A stretch of 64,000 bases of DNA from Streptomyces himastatinicus ATCC 53653 (GTDB lineage Bacteria; Actinomycetota; Actinomycetes; Streptomycetales; Streptomycetaceae), in contig NZ_GG657754.1 of assembly GCF_000158915.1 (NCBI RefSeq), forward strand, positions 7,100,220-7,164,219, written 5' to 3'. The notes beneath the pieces were generated by a model. The model did no database searches. It was not told the origin of the DNA and worked only from the letters and a program-made list of their open reading frames with translations. The position numbers and the translations under genes were made by a program. Each line of letters opens with the position of its first letter. The stretch's first letter is position 1. Shown one piece after another: positions 47,401 to 56,403 of the stretch.

Positions 47401-48288
47401 CTACACGAGCACATCGTCCTTCAGGGTGCACCGCCCCTCGGCCGCCGCGGCGGTGCGCCCGGCGCGTTGGGTGGCCCGGCGTTTGGCCAGGGGCGCGGCG
47501 AGCGCGGTGATGACGGCGAAGACGCCGATGGCGAGGACGACGATGCTCGCCCCGGGCGGCACGTTCTTGTAGAAGGAGAAGACCGTGCCGGACAGGGTGA
47601 CCACGACGCCGATGCCGACCGCCAGCGCCAGCGTCATCGCGAAGCCGCGGGTGGCCTGCTGGGCGGCGGCGACCGGAACCACCATGAGGGCGCTGACCAG
47701 CAGCAGGCCGACGACGCGCATCGCGACGGTGACCGTGACGGCCGCCGTGATGGCCAGCAGCAGGTTGAGCGTACGGACCGGCAGCCCGGTGACCCGGGCG
47801 AACTCCTCGTCCTGGCAGACCGCGAACAGCTGCCGCCGCAGCCCGAGCGTGATCAGTACGACGAAGGCGGCGAGCAGGCTGATCACGACCACGTCCTGCT
47901 CCGACACGGTGGTGATCGAGCCGAAGAGATACGTGGTGAGGTTGGCGTTGGAGCCGGTCGGCGAGAGATTGATCAGCAGGACGCCGCCCGCCATGCCCCC
48001 GTAGAAGAGCATCGCGAGCGCGAGGTCGCCGCGGGTCTTGCCGTACCAGCGGATCAGCTCCATCAGGACGGCGCCGAGGGCAGAGACGAGGACGGCGGTC
48101 CAGACCGGGTTGGTGCCGGTCAGGAAGCCGAGCGCGACCCCGGTGAGCGCGACGTGGCCGATGCCGTCGCCCATGATCGCCTGGCGGCGCTGGACGAGGT
48201 AGATGCCGACGGCGGGGGCGGTGATGCCGACGAGGACGGCGGCGAGCAGGGCCCGCTGCATAAAGGCGTAGTCGAGGACTTCCAGCAT
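47401..48288 (-). CDS. znuB: Zinc ABC transporter permease ZnuB
   Basis: A 295-residue ABC-3 family permease with about eight membrane spans (LLAAVLVGITAPAVGIYLV; VWTAVLVSALGAVLMELI; MRVVGLLLVSALMVVPVAAAQ). RRQAIMGDGIGHVALTGVALGFL is the typical cytoplasmic loop. It would form the channel for zinc with ZnuC and ZnuA. It follows znuC with 1 base between, so they are cotranscribed. Confidence 0.93.
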   Translation of the reverse strand: MLEVLDYAFMQRALLAAVLVGITAPAVGIYLVQRRQAIMGDGIGHVALTGVALGFLTGTNPVWTAVLVSALGAVLMELIRWYGKTRGDLALAMLFYGGMAGGVLLINLSPTGSNANLTTYLFGSITTVSEQDVVVISLLAAFVVLITLGLRRQLFAVCQDEEFARVTGLPVRTLNLLLAITAAVTVTVAMRVVGLLLVSALMVVPVAAAQQATRGFAMTLALAVGIGVVVTLSGTVFSFYKNVPPGASIVVLAIGVFAVITALAAPLAKRRATQRAGRTAAAAEGRCTLKDDVLV

Positions 48289-48289
48289 G

Positions 48290-49225
48290 TCAGGTCAGCA
48301 ACCCTGTCCGGATCGGTTCGGCGTCGGGCGCCGCATGGGGATGGACGTGATCATGGCCGGGCAGCGCATGCTGGCCGACGGCCTTGGGCGGCGGGCCGTC
48401 GTGGACGACACAGCCGTCGCGGAGCACCACCGCGCGGTCGATCAGCGGCTCCAGCGGGCCCAGCTCATGGAGGACGAGGAGGACGGTGGTCCCCGCGGCG
48501 ACCTGTTCGCGCAGCGTCCCGGCGAGGATCTCCTGGCTGGCCAGGTCGACCCCGGCCATCGGCTCGTCCATGATCAGCAGTTCGGGTTCACCGGCCAGCG
48601 CGCGGGCGATCAGCACCCGCTGGTGCTGGCCGCCGGAGAGCGCGCCGACCGGGTCGCGGGCGCGGTCGGCCATGCCGACCAGCTCCAGGGCGCGGCGGAC
48701 GGCCGCCCGGTCCGCCTTGCGCGGCGGCCCGAACCGGCGGCGGGCCAGCCGCCCGGCCGAGACGACCTCGCGGACGGTGGCGGGGACGCCGCTGGCCGCG
48801 GTCGTCCGCTGCGGTACGTAGCCGACGCGGGCCCAGTCGCGGAAGCGGCGGCCGGGGGTGCCGAACAGCGCCAGCTCGCCGCCGGTCAGCGGCACCTGGC
48901 CGACGACGGCGCGTACGGCGGTGGACTTGCCCGAGCCGTTCGCGCCGAGCAGCGCGACGACCTCGCCGCGGCCCACGGCCAGGTCGACGCCGCGCAGGAT
49001 CGGGCGGCCGCCGAGCGAGGCGGTGGCGCCGCGCAGGGATATGACCGGGTCGGCGTCGGCCGCTGCCGAGGCGTGCTCGGTCGCCGCCCCGCGCTGGGTC
49101 GCTGTGTCGCGTTGCGACGCCGGTTCGTCGGGCCGTGCGCTGCCGTCGGGTTCCTTGGGCATGGATTCCTCCGTCGTATCGCGCGTCTCAGGTGTATCGC
49201 GCGTATCGGGCGTCTCGCGCGTCAT
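48290..49225 (-). CDS. znuC: Zinc ABC transporter ATP-binding protein ZnuC
   Basis: A 311-residue ABC ATPase. Walker A is GANGSGKST, the signature is LSGGQHQR, Walker B is LLIMDEP, and the His switch is in LLVLHEL. The C-terminus is His-rich (GHDHVHPHAA), suggesting zinc binding. ATG 49225 overlaps the znuA stop (ATGA) but gives a Thr/Asp/Glu-rich repeat (ETPDTRDTPETRDT); ATG 49162 with GGAGG ahead is an alternative, shorter start. Confidence 0.93.
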   Translation of the reverse strand: MTRETPDTRDTPETRDTTEESMPKEPDGSARPDEPASQRDTATQRGAATEHASAAADADPVISLRGATASLGGRPILRGVDLAVGRGEVVALLGANGSGKSTAVRAVVGQVPLTGGELALFGTPGRRFRDWARVGYVPQRTTAASGVPATVREVVSAGRLARRRFGPPRKADRAAVRRALELVGMADRARDPVGALSGGQHQRVLIARALAGEPELLIMDEPMAGVDLASQEILAGTLREQVAAGTTVLLVLHELGPLEPLIDRAVVLRDGCVVHDGPPPKAVGQHALPGHDHVHPHAAPDAEPIRTGLLT

Positions 49226-50208
49226 CCCGCGCCGAGCGCCTTGCGCAGGGCCGTCAGGTTGGACCGCATGACCTCCAAGTAGTCGCGGCCCTTGGACTTG
49301 TTCCCGATCCCCTCGATGGGGTCGAGGACGTCCGTCTTCAGATGGAGATCGCCCGCCAGGGTCTTCGCCGTCTTGTCGCTCACCAGCGTCTCGAAGAAGA
49401 CGGTGTTGACCTTGTCCTTCTTGGCGGTCGTGTGCAGCGCCCGCATCCGCGCCGGGCTCGGCTCGGATTCCGGGTCGAGCCCGGAGATGGCCTCCTGGCG
49501 CAGCCCGTAGCGTTCGGAGAGGTAGCCGAACGCGGCGTGGGTGGTGATGAAGGTATCCGTGCCGCGGTCCTTCAACCCGGTCTTGAAGTCGTCATTGAGG
49601 GCGCCGAGCTGCTTCACCAGGGCGGCGGTGTTCTTCTTGTACGCGGCGGCGTGGTCCGGGTCCGCCTTCTGGAGCGCCTTGCCGACGCCCTCGGCGACCT
49701 GGGCGTAGCGCACCGGGTCGAGCCAGATGTGCGGATCGGCGGAGGCGTCGCCCTCGTGGGCCTCGTGCGCCTCGTGCCCGTGCTCGCCGGACTCGCCGTG
49801 CCCGTGGCCTTCCTCGCCCTCCACCTCTGTCCCGTGGTCCTCCAGGGAGGTGTACGAGGCGGCGTCGGCGACGTGCCGCGGCTCGGCCTGACCGATGGCG
49901 CGGTCGACGGACGGCTGGAGCCCCTTGAGGTAGACCACCAGCCCGGCCTTGCTGAGGTCGGCCGTCTGCCGGGGGCTGATCTCCAGGTCGTGCGGTTCGA
50001 CGCCCGGCTTGGTCAGGGTGGAGACATTCACATGGCTCCCCCCGATGCGCTGCGCGAGAAACTGCATCGGGTAGAACGACGCCACCACATCGAGCTTGCC
50101 GTCCGTCCTTCCGTCGCTGGAGTTGGAGGAGCAGGCTGTGAGGGTGGTCAAGCCCATCGCGGCGGCCCCGACGAGGGCTGCTGCGGGGGAGAGGCGGCGT
50201 ATGTTCAT
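49222..50208 (-). CDS. znuA: Zinc ABC transporter substrate-binding lipoprotein ZnuA
   Basis: A 328-residue lipoprotein with the lipobox LTTLTAC and a metal-binding domain of the A-1/ZnuA class. VVASFYPMQFLAQRIGG begins the fold, and KPGVEPHDLEISPRQ contains the first His ligand. A His-rich acidic loop (HGHGESGEHGHEAHEAHEG) is characteristic of zinc receptors, followed by the ligand DPHIWLDP and TTHAAFGYL. Start ATG 50208 was chosen; a further ATG lies 18 bases upstream. Its promoter region contains the Zur box. Confidence 0.94.
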   Translation of the reverse strand: MNIRRLSPAAALVGAAAMGLTTLTACSSNSSDGRTDGKLDVVASFYPMQFLAQRIGGSHVNVSTLTKPGVEPHDLEISPRQTADLSKAGLVVYLKGLQPSVDRAIGQAEPRHVADAASYTSLEDHGTEVEGEEGHGHGESGEHGHEAHEAHEGDASADPHIWLDPVRYAQVAEGVGKALQKADPDHAAAYKKNTAALVKQLGALNDDFKTGLKDRGTDTFITTHAAFGYLSERYGLRQEAISGLDPESEPSPARMRALHTTAKKDKVNTVFFETLVSDKTAKTLAGDLHLKTDVLDPIEGIGNKSKGRDYLEVMRSNLTALRKALGAG

Positions 50209-50229
50209 GACTCTCATTTTCAACAAAAA

Positions 50230-50244
50230 TGGAAACGGTTGTCA
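50230..50244. promoter_or_regulatory. Zur box between znuA and glyS
   Basis: TGGAAAC-G-GTTGTCA fits the 7-1-7 Zur-box layout (TGNNAAN-N-NTTNNCA) used in Streptomyces. A weaker related 15-mer (TGACTCT-C-ATTTTCA) lies at 50208-50222, overlapping the znuA start. Zur with zinc would block znuABC transcription here. Confidence 0.7.
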
Positions 50245-50280
50245 ACAAGGGTCTTGTTCTTGATCAGTTCCGGTATCGAT

Positions 50281-50311
50281 TTGATCCGGGGGGTGCCGCC
50301 GCCGGTAACCT
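50281..50311 (+). promoter_or_regulatory. Candidate glyS promoter
   Basis: TTGATC (50281-50286) and TAACCT (50306-50311), 19 bases apart, are plausible -35 and -10 elements about 50 bases before the glyS start. Inspection only. Confidence 0.35.
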
Positions 50312-50361
50312 GAAGCATTCGCTTCGCGTCCTCCAATGTCGTCATCAATGAAGAGAGCACC

Positions 50362-51744
50362 GTGGCCGCCGACAAGATCGACACCATCGTCAGCCTGAGC
50401 AAGCGCCGTGGCTTCGTCTATCCGTGCAGCGAGATCTACGGCGGCCAGCGCGCCGCCTGGGACTACGGACCGCTCGGCGTGGAGCTGAAGGAGAACATCA
50501 AGCGCCAGTGGTGGCGTTCCATGGTCACCTCGCGTGACGACGTCGTCGGACTCGACTCGTCCGTGATCCTCGCCCGTGAGGTCTGGGAGGCGTCCGGCCA
50601 CGTCGCCACCTTCACGGATCCGCTGACCGAGTGCACCTCCTGCCACAAGCGGTTCCGCGCGGACCACCTGGAGGAGGCCTACGAGGCCAAGCACGGCAAG
50701 CTGCCCGAGAACGGCATGGCCGACCTCAATTGCCCGCACTGCGGCAACAAGGGCAGCTTCACCGAGCCCAAGCAGTTCTCCGGCCTGCTCTCCACCCACC
50801 TCGGCCCGACCCAGGACTCCGGCTCGGTCGCGTACCTGCGCCCCGAGACCGCCCAGGGCATCTTCACCAACTTCCTGGCCGTGCAGCAGACCTCGCGCCG
50901 CAAGCCGCCGTTCGGCATCGCGCAGCTCGGCAAGTCGTTCCGGAACGAGATCACGCCGGGCAACTTCATCTTCCGCACCCGCGAGTTCGAGCAGATGGAG
51001 ATGGAGTTCTTCGTCAAGCCGGGCGAGGACGAGCAGTGGCACGAATACTGGATGGAGCAGCGCTACAACTGGTACCGGGACCTCGGCATCCAGGAAAGCA
51101 ACATCCGCTGGTTCGAGCACCCGAAGGAGAAGCTCTCCCACTACTCGAAGCGCACCGCCGACATCGAGTACCGCTTCAGCTTCGGCGGCTCCGAGTGGGG
51201 TGAGCTGGAGGGCGTGGCCAACCGCACCGACTACGACCTCAAGGCGCACTCCGCGGCGTCCGGCCAGGACCTGTCGTACTTCGACCAGGAGGCCGGCGAG
51301 CGCTGGACCCCGTACGTCATCGAGCCGGCGGCGGGCGTCGGCCGCGCCATGCTGGCCTTCATGCTCGACGCGTACATCGAGGACGAGGCGCCCAACGCCA
51401 AGGGCAAGCTGGAGAAGCGCACCGTGATGCAGCTCGACCCGCGGCTCGCCCCGGTCAAGGTCGCGGTGCTGCCGCTGTCCCGCAACCCGCAGCTGTCCCC
51501 CAAGGCCAAGGGGCTCGCGGCGGACCTGCGCAAGCACTGGAACATCGAGTTCGACGACGCGGGCGCCATCGGCCGCCGCTACCGCCGTCAGGACGAGATC
51601 GGCACGCCCTTCTGCGTCACCGTCGACTTCGACACGCTCGACGACAACGCGGTGACCGTGCGCGAACGCGACACGATGAAGCAGGAGCGGGTCTCCCTCG
51701 ACCAGATCCAGTCGTACCTGGGCGGCCGACTGATCGGCTGCTGA
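50362..51744 (+). CDS. glyS: Glycine--tRNA ligase
   Basis: A 460-residue class II synthetase of the dimeric (eukaryote/archaea-like) type. Class II motifs are visible: [42 protein letters not shown], and the C-terminal [23 protein letters not shown] zinc-binding insert with CTSCHKRF and NCPHCGNKG is present, and the anticodon domain ends the protein. It charges tRNA-Gly with glycine using ATP in the cytoplasm. GTG 50362 follows GAGAG. Confidence 0.96.
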   Translation: MAADKIDTIVSLSKRRGFVYPCSEIYGGQRAAWDYGPLGVELKENIKRQWWRSMVTSRDDVVGLDSSVILAREVWEASGHVATFTDPLTECTSCHKRFRADHLEEAYEAKHGKLPENGMADLNCPHCGNKGSFTEPKQFSGLLSTHLGPTQDSGSVAYLRPETAQGIFTNFLAVQQTSRRKPPFGIAQLGKSFRNEITPGNFIFRTREFEQMEMEFFVKPGEDEQWHEYWMEQRYNWYRDLGIQESNIRWFEHPKEKLSHYSKRTADIEYRFSFGGSEWGELEGVANRTDYDLKAHSAASGQDLSYFDQEAGERWTPYVIEPAAGVGRAMLAFMLDAYIEDEAPNAKGKLEKRTVMQLDPRLAPVKVAVLPLSRNPQLSPKAKGLAADLRKHWNIEFDDAGAIGRRYRRQDEIGTPFCVTVDFDTLDDNAVTVRERDTMKQERVSLDQIQSYLGGRLIGC

Positions 51745-51775
51745 CCAGCGCGTACGACAGGGCGCACAGCACGAG

Positions 51776-51823
51776 GACGGGCTCCGGCACCGCGGATAGA
51801 ATGAAGCGGCGCCGGAGCCCGTC
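51776..51823. terminator. 13-bp perfect inverted repeat after glyS
   Basis: The arms 51776-51788 (GACGGGCTCCGGC) and 51811-51823 are exactly complementary with a 22-base loop holding GATAGAATGAA. It can terminate glyS, and the AT-rich loop might also carry a -10 element for the gene at 51881. Confidence 0.65.
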
Positions 51824-51880
51824 GTCGGCTTGGCAGGTTCGGTTCGGCAGGGGTTCGGCAGGAACGGGGGTTCACCAACC

Positions 51881-52183
51881 ATGCGCAGCGTGACGCACCA
51901 CATCACCGCCACCAGCGAGGACGGCACCGTCTTCGAGGTCAGCTATGGCTACGGCCGGGGACAGCGGCGGCTCCTCGGCTGCCTGCACTGTGACTGGCAG
52001 GAACAGATCACCTACGGCGGTGCCCGCCACAAGGGCCTCGACCACCTCGCCCAGGCCCACGGCGCCCTCGGATCCCCTCGCATGACCGCCGACGCGGCCG
52101 CCCGCCGCCAAGCCCTGCTGATCATGTTCGCGTGCTTCGCGGTGGCCGCGGTGATGCTGTGGTGGGCGGCGACCAAGGGGTGA
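51881..52183 (+). CDS. Small membrane-anchored protein, function unknown
   Basis: A 100-residue protein. The N-terminal domain has HHITATSEDGTVFEVSYGYGRGQRRLLGCLHCDWQEQITYGG with a CxxC, then an alpha stretch, and a C-terminal transmembrane helix (LLIMFACFAVAAVMLWWAAT) with the sequence-topology of a tail-anchored protein. Two imperfect copies of GGTTCGGCAGG precede it. It overlaps the minus-strand membrane gene by 62 bases. No family recognised. Confidence 0.55.
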   Translation: MRSVTHHITATSEDGTVFEVSYGYGRGQRRLLGCLHCDWQEQITYGGARHKGLDHLAQAHGALGSPRMTADAAARRQALLIMFACFAVAAVMLWWAATKG

Positions 52184-52628
52184 CCCGCGGGGTGCTCCGG
52201 GGCGAGGCGCCCTGTGGAGCGCCGCCCAGCGCGAGCGCCGCGCACACCGCGGCCAGCGGCAGCTCCGCGCCCAGCGCCATCGCCACGGCACCAGCCAGCT
52301 CTCCGCCCGAAGCGGCCGTCACCGTGTCGAACCACGCGTCCACCACCAGCAGCGCCCCGGTGGCGGCCGCGGTGAGGCGGTGACGGTCGTCCCCGCGCAT
52401 CCGCAGGACGGCGGTGGAGAGCAGCCCGAGCGACTCGAGCGCGTCCAGGCCCACCCAAGCCGCGTTCCAGTGCGCTACGCGGGCGGTGGAGGGGAGCGTC
52501 CGCGCCAGTACGTACAGCCAGGGGACCAGCGCCAGTCCCGAGGCGAGCAACACCGGCTCGGGGCGTACCCGGGTGATCCGGTTGATCCACGTCAGGCGGG
52601 GCCGGGCGGGGGCGTACAGGGCGGCCAT
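52122..52628 (-). CDS. Small integral membrane protein, function unknown
   Basis: A 168-residue protein with about four membrane helices (VLLASGLALVPWLYVLARTL; AAWVGLDALESLGLLSTAVL; LTAAATGALLVVDAWFDTV; AGAVAMALGAELPLAAVCAALAL). The start MAALYAPARPRLTW at 52628 has GGAAGGAGA ahead of it. The tail (after ALALGG) is Pro/Arg-rich and overlaps the preceding gene. Probably divergently transcribed from the kinase at 52801. Confidence 0.6.
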   Translation of the reverse strand: MAALYAPARPRLTWINRITRVRPEPVLLASGLALVPWLYVLARTLPSTARVAHWNAAWVGLDALESLGLLSTAVLRMRGDDRHRLTAAATGALLVVDAWFDTVTAASGGELAGAVAMALGAELPLAAVCAALALGGAPQGASPRSTPRVTPWSPPTTASPRPPRSTRT

Positions 52629-52716
52629 GGGGCGGGTCTCCTTCCGGACGGCCCGGGGATCGGGCCTGTCCGAAAGCCTGGTCGGCGCCACCGCCCGTGT
52701 CGCTCATGGCAGTTGC

Positions 52717-52751
52717 CGAGATGGGGTGGCACTAGTTGCACCCCGATTTCG
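52717..52751. promoter_or_regulatory. Imperfect dyad upstream of the second two-component system
   Basis: CGAGATGGGGTGGCAC and GTTGCACCCCGATTTCG form an inverted repeat (GGGGTG/CACCCC core) centred about 65 bases before the kinase start and within the intergenic region shared with the divergent membrane gene. Candidate autoregulatory site. Confidence 0.5.
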
Positions 52752-52800
52752 GGCCTGAGCTCCAGCGCGCGGCCGCCCCGAGCCGCTCTAGAGTCGCCGT

Positions 52801-54012
52801 ATGAGACTCCCGACCGTGCCGCGGTCCGCACGCGAACGCCTGCACCGGCTGCGGCGCGACCTCGCGTTCGGCGCCGTCGGCGCGGCGGTGCAGTTCGTGG
52901 CCTGGGCGATGCCGATGGCCATACCGTGGCTGATCTACGAGGACACGGCGAACTTGGTCGGGATCATGGTCGCGCTCACCGTCCCCCTCATCGTTCCGGC
53001 CGTGGCCACTCCGCTGCTGACGCGTGTCCAGCGGCGGCGGTTCAGGGCGCTGCCCGGCATCGAGATCACCGGTCCCGGCAGGGCCTGGCGGCAGCTCTGG
53101 TACCACCTCCTCGCGGGCCCGGCGGTCGCCTTCGGCGGGGTGCTGGCCGTCACGATGGGCCTCGTGGGTCTCGCTGCCGCCACCGTGTACATCTGGGTAT
53201 GGGGGCTCCCGCTCTCCTGGCGGCTCGCCCACGTCGGCTACTCGACCCAGGCCGCGTATGTGACGGTCGCCGGGCTGATCGTGCTGACCCTCGCCTACGC
53301 GCTCGTCGGCGCCCTCGTACGGCTCGACGCGCGCGCCGCGACCGCGCTGCTGGGCCCCCTGCCGACCGAGGAACTGGAGCGCCGGGTCGAGGATCTGACC
53401 GAGAGCCGCGCGGGCGCGGTCGACGCGGCCGACGCCGAGCGCCGTCGCATCGAACGCGATCTGCACGACGGCGCCCAGCAGCGGTTGGTCTCCATGGCGG
53501 TCAACCTGGGCCTGGCCAAGGCCACCCTGACCGATCTGCCGGACGAGGCCCGGCAGGTGATCGAGGAGGCGCACCGGGAGGCCAAGGGGGCCATCGAGGA
53601 GCTGAGCAGCCTGGTGCGCGGGCTGCACCCGGCCGTCCTCGACGAACTCGGTCTGGACGCCGCCCTCTCCGGCATCGCGGCGCGCGCACCGCTGCCGGTA
53701 CGGTTGCACGTCCATGTGCCGGAACGGGCCGCCCCGACCGTCGAGGCCGTCGCGTACTTCGTCGTCTCCGAGGCCCTCGCCAACGTCGCCAAGCACGCAC
53801 GGGCCGAGCGGGCCGACGTCACGGTCGTCCGCGCCGGGGGCACGCTGCGGATCGTCGTCGAGGACGACGGGCAGGGCGGGGCCGACGCCGCCCGGGGCAC
53901 CGGTCTCACCGGGCTCGCCAAACGCGCGGGCTCGGTGGACGGCACGTTCGGGATCAGCAGCCCCCGCGGGGGTCCGACCGTCATCACCGTGGAGCTGCCG
54001 TGCGTGCTGTGA
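52801..54012 (+). CDS. Sensor histidine kinase (NarL-type, DesK/LiaS-like)
   Basis: A 403-residue kinase. Four membrane spans occupy residues ~20-185 (GAVGAAVQFVAWAMPMAI; LVGIMVALTVPLIVPAVA; AFGGVLAVTMGLVGLAAATVYIWVW; VTVAGLIVLTLAYALVGAL). HisKA_3 is RRIERDLHDGAQQRLVSMAV with the phospho-His near 220, and the HATPase domain shows SEALANVAKHARAERADVTV and GTGLTGLAKRAGSVDG. There is no extracellular domain, so it probably senses membrane state. The stop overlaps the regulator start by 13 bases. Confidence 0.93.
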   Translation: MRLPTVPRSARERLHRLRRDLAFGAVGAAVQFVAWAMPMAIPWLIYEDTANLVGIMVALTVPLIVPAVATPLLTRVQRRRFRALPGIEITGPGRAWRQLWYHLLAGPAVAFGGVLAVTMGLVGLAAATVYIWVWGLPLSWRLAHVGYSTQAAYVTVAGLIVLTLAYALVGALVRLDARAATALLGPLPTEELERRVEDLTESRAGAVDAADAERRRIERDLHDGAQQRLVSMAVNLGLAKATLTDLPDEARQVIEEAHREAKGAIEELSSLVRGLHPAVLDELGLDAALSGIAARAPLPVRLHVHVPERAAPTVEAVAYFVVSEALANVAKHARAERADVTVVRAGGTLRIVVEDDGQGGADAARGTGLTGLAKRAGSVDGTFGISSPRGGPTVITVELPCVL

Positions 54013-54644
54013 TCGCCGAGGACTCGGTCCTGCTGCGGATCGGCCTGGTCAAAGTGCTCCAGATGGCGGGCTTCGAGGTGACGGCGGAGGCGGCGGACGC
54101 GGAGGGGCTGCTGACGGCGGTGGAGGAGCACCGACCGGACATCGCCGTGGTGGACGTGCGGATGCCGCCGGGCTTCACGGACGAGGGTGTACGGGCCGCC
54201 CTGCTCATCCGGCAGCAGTGGCCGGACACGGCGGTGCTGCTGCTCTCGCAGTACGTGGAGGAGCGCTACGCGACCGATCTGCTCACCGCGCACACGAGCG
54301 GGATCGGCTATCTGCTGAAGCAACGCGTCGCGGACGTGGAGGAGTTCATCGACGCGCTGCGGCGGGTCGCGGGTGGTGGCACCGCGCTGGACCCGCAGGT
54401 CGTCTCCCAGCTCCTCGTCCGCCGCCACAGCGACCCGCTGGACCGGCTGACGCGCCGGGAGCGGGACGTGCTGGAGCTGATGGCGGGCGGCAGGTCGAAC
54501 GCGGGGATCGCCGCGGCGCTGGTGGTCAGCGAGTCCGCGGTGGCGAAGCACATCAACAGCATCTTCGCGAAGCTGGATCTGCCGGTCGCCGATGCGGACC
54601 ACCGCCGGGTGCTGGCGGTGCTGCGGTTCCTGGGGGTGAGCTGA
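54000..54644 (+). CDS. NarL/FixJ family response regulator
   Basis: A 214-residue regulator. Receiver: AVIAEDSVLLR, the phospho-Asp in VVDVRMPPGFTDEG, Ser in LLLSQYVE, Lys in GYLLKQRV. LuxR-type HTH: LTRRERDVLELMAGGRSNAGIAAALVVSESAVAKHINSIFAKLDLP. It is fused in frame by a 13-base overlap with the kinase gene, so both are made together. GTG 54000 is chosen. The dyad at 52717-52751 is a possible target. Confidence 0.92.
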   Translation: MRAVIAEDSVLLRIGLVKVLQMAGFEVTAEAADAEGLLTAVEEHRPDIAVVDVRMPPGFTDEGVRAALLIRQQWPDTAVLLLSQYVEERYATDLLTAHTSGIGYLLKQRVADVEEFIDALRRVAGGGTALDPQVVSQLLVRRHSDPLDRLTRRERDVLELMAGGRSNAGIAAALVVSESAVAKHINSIFAKLDLPVADADHRRVLAVLRFLGVS

Positions 54645-54695
54645 CCCCGGCCGCCGGGTGGCCCGGGGCCGGGGGGTCTCGCCTTCGGATAGGGC

Positions 54696-55283
54696 CTACG
54701 CCCGCAGGCCGTTCAGCAGCAGGTCGAAGAGGTCGGCGAAGGCCAGCTCCGCGCCGGGGTCCGACCACTCCTCGGCGTAGACCGGGTCGTGGAAGTGGGC
54801 CGTCGCGGACCACAGGGCCTGGGCCGTCTTGCGGGGGTTGCGCGTGGTGAACTCGCCGCTCGCGAGGCCGCTTTCGACGATCTTCGTGAGGTCGCCGACC
54901 ATCGTCTCGACGTGCCGGGCGACGGTGCCGCTGTTCTCGTCGGCCAGGGACAGATAGGTGGCGAACAGCTCCGGATCGCCGCCCGCCTTGCGCCGCTTGG
55001 CGGCGAAGAGGGTGGCCAGCCACTCCCGGAGCCGCTCGGCCGCCGGGCCCTTGGCGCGGGCGATGGCGGCCAGTTCGTCGTGTGCCTGGTCGAGCCACCG
55101 CTCGGTGACCGCCTCGCGCAGGGCCGCCTTGGTACGGAAGTGACGGTAGACACTGCCGTGGCTGACCCCGAGCGCGCGGGCGACGTCCACGACCGTGGCC
55201 TTGGCCGGGCCGAAGCGGCGCAGCACGTCCTCGGTGGCTTCGAGGACGCGGTCGGGGGTCAGGGGTGTCTCGGGCGGCGGCAT
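54696..55283 (-). CDS. TetR-family transcriptional regulator
   Basis: A 195-residue repressor. The N-terminal helix-turn-helix is PDRVLEATEDVLRRFGPAKATVVDVARALGVSHGSVYRHFRTKAALREAV. The C-terminal ligand domain is helical and unassigned. It ends an operon whose first gene is the aldo-keto reductase, 7 bases upstream in the same direction. It likely binds the perfect dyad at 56378-56403. Confidence 0.92.
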   Translation of the reverse strand: MPPPETPLTPDRVLEATEDVLRRFGPAKATVVDVARALGVSHGSVYRHFRTKAALREAVTERWLDQAHDELAAIARAKGPAAERLREWLATLFAAKRRKAGGDPELFATYLSLADENSGTVARHVETMVGDLTKIVESGLASGEFTTRNPRKTAQALWSATAHFHDPVYAEEWSDPGAELAFADLFDLLLNGLRA

Positions 55284-55290
55284 CGGGTCC

Positions 55291-56310
55291 CTACTTCTTC
55301 TCGCTGTCGAGGTCGGGCATCCGGCCCTGCGGATAGCGGTCGCCCGCTGCGGCGTCGGCCGGAACGGCCTCCTCGATCGCGGCCAGGTCGTCGGCGTCGA
55401 GCGTAGCGCCCAGGGAGCCGAGAGCCTCCGTCAGCTGCGCACGTGTGCGGGAACCGATCAACGGCACGATGGCCGTGGCGTGCTTGGGGCCCTGGGCGAG
55501 CACCCAAGCGATGGCGGTCTGCGCGACGCTGATGCCCTTGTCGTCGGCGACCTTGCGCAGGGCCTCGACCAGGCCGAGGTTGTGGTCGACGTTCTCGCTG
55601 CCGAAGCGCGGGCTGAAGCTGCGGAAGTCGCCCTCCGCGAGCTTGCGGTCCCGGCTCCAGTGGCCGCTGATCAGCCCGCGGGAGAGCACGCCGTACGCGG
55701 TGATGCCGACGCCCAGCTCACGGCAGACCGGCAGGATCTCGTCCTCGATGCCGCGGGAGATCAGCGAGTACTCGATCTGGAGGTCGCAGATGGGGGCGAC
55801 GGCGGCGGCCCGGCGTATGGTCTCCGCGCCCGTCTCGGAGAGCCCGATGTTCCGTACGTACCCGGCCTCGACCAGCTCGGCGATGGCGCCCACGGTCTCC
55901 TCGATGGGGACGTCGGGGTCGACGCGGGCGATGCGGTAGACGTCGATGTGGTCGGCGCCGAGGCGCTGGAGCGAGTAGGCGGCGAAGTTCTTGACGGCGG
56001 CCGGGCGGCCGTCATAGCCGGACCAGCCGCCATCGGGGCCGCGCAGGGCGCCGAACTTCACGCTGAGCAGGGCCTTTTCGCGGTGGGCTGCGGGGGCGGT
56101 GCGCAGGGCCTCGTTGATGAGCAGTTCGTTGTGGCCCATGGCGTAGAAGTCGCCGGTGTCCAGCAGGGTGACCCCGGCGTCGAGGGCCGCGTGGATGGTG
56201 GCGATGGACTCGGCGCGGTCGGTGGGGCCGTACAGGGCGGACATGCCCATGCAGCCGAGGCCGATCGCGGAGACCTGGGGGCCGGTGGTGCCGAGTTGGC
56301 GCATCTGCAT
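55291..56310 (-). CDS. Aldo/keto reductase
   Basis: A 339-residue NADPH-dependent reductase. LGTTGPQVSAIGLGCMGMS begins the barrel. The catalytic Asp and Tyr are in LLDTGDFYAMGHNE and the Lys in LLSVKFGA. The segment HIDVYRIARVDPDVPIEETVGAIAELVEAGYVRNIGLSE has Ala where most AKRs have the active-site His (LHR), as seen in a Streptomyces subgroup. It reduces aldehydes or ketones; substrate unknown. ATG 56310 follows AAGGAG. It leads the operon with tetR. Confidence 0.92.
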   Translation of the reverse strand: MQMRQLGTTGPQVSAIGLGCMGMSALYGPTDRAESIATIHAALDAGVTLLDTGDFYAMGHNELLINEALRTAPAAHREKALLSVKFGALRGPDGGWSGYDGRPAAVKNFAAYSLQRLGADHIDVYRIARVDPDVPIEETVGAIAELVEAGYVRNIGLSETGAETIRRAAAVAPICDLQIEYSLISRGIEDEILPVCRELGVGITAYGVLSRGLISGHWSRDRKLAEGDFRSFSPRFGSENVDHNLGLVEALRKVADDKGISVAQTAIAWVLAQGPKHATAIVPLIGSRTRAQLTEALGSLGATLDADDLAAIEEAVPADAAAGDRYPQGRMPDLDSEKK

Positions 56311-56377
56311 GGGGGTGCTCCTTGCGGGGACTCGGGGGTTCCATACGGGTGCGTGCGTTGGCAAGCGTGGCAGATGC

Positions 56378-56403
56378 GATGACAGATTTCAATATCTGTC
56401 ATC
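56378..56403. promoter_or_regulatory. Perfect 10+10 operator ahead of the AKR/tetR operon
   Basis: GATGACAGAT-TTCAAT-ATCTGTCATC is a perfect inverted repeat. The centre is about 80 bases upstream of the AKR start, in the expected place for TetR control. Its right arm (TGTCATC) is also the first unit of the tandem array described next. Confidence 0.8.
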
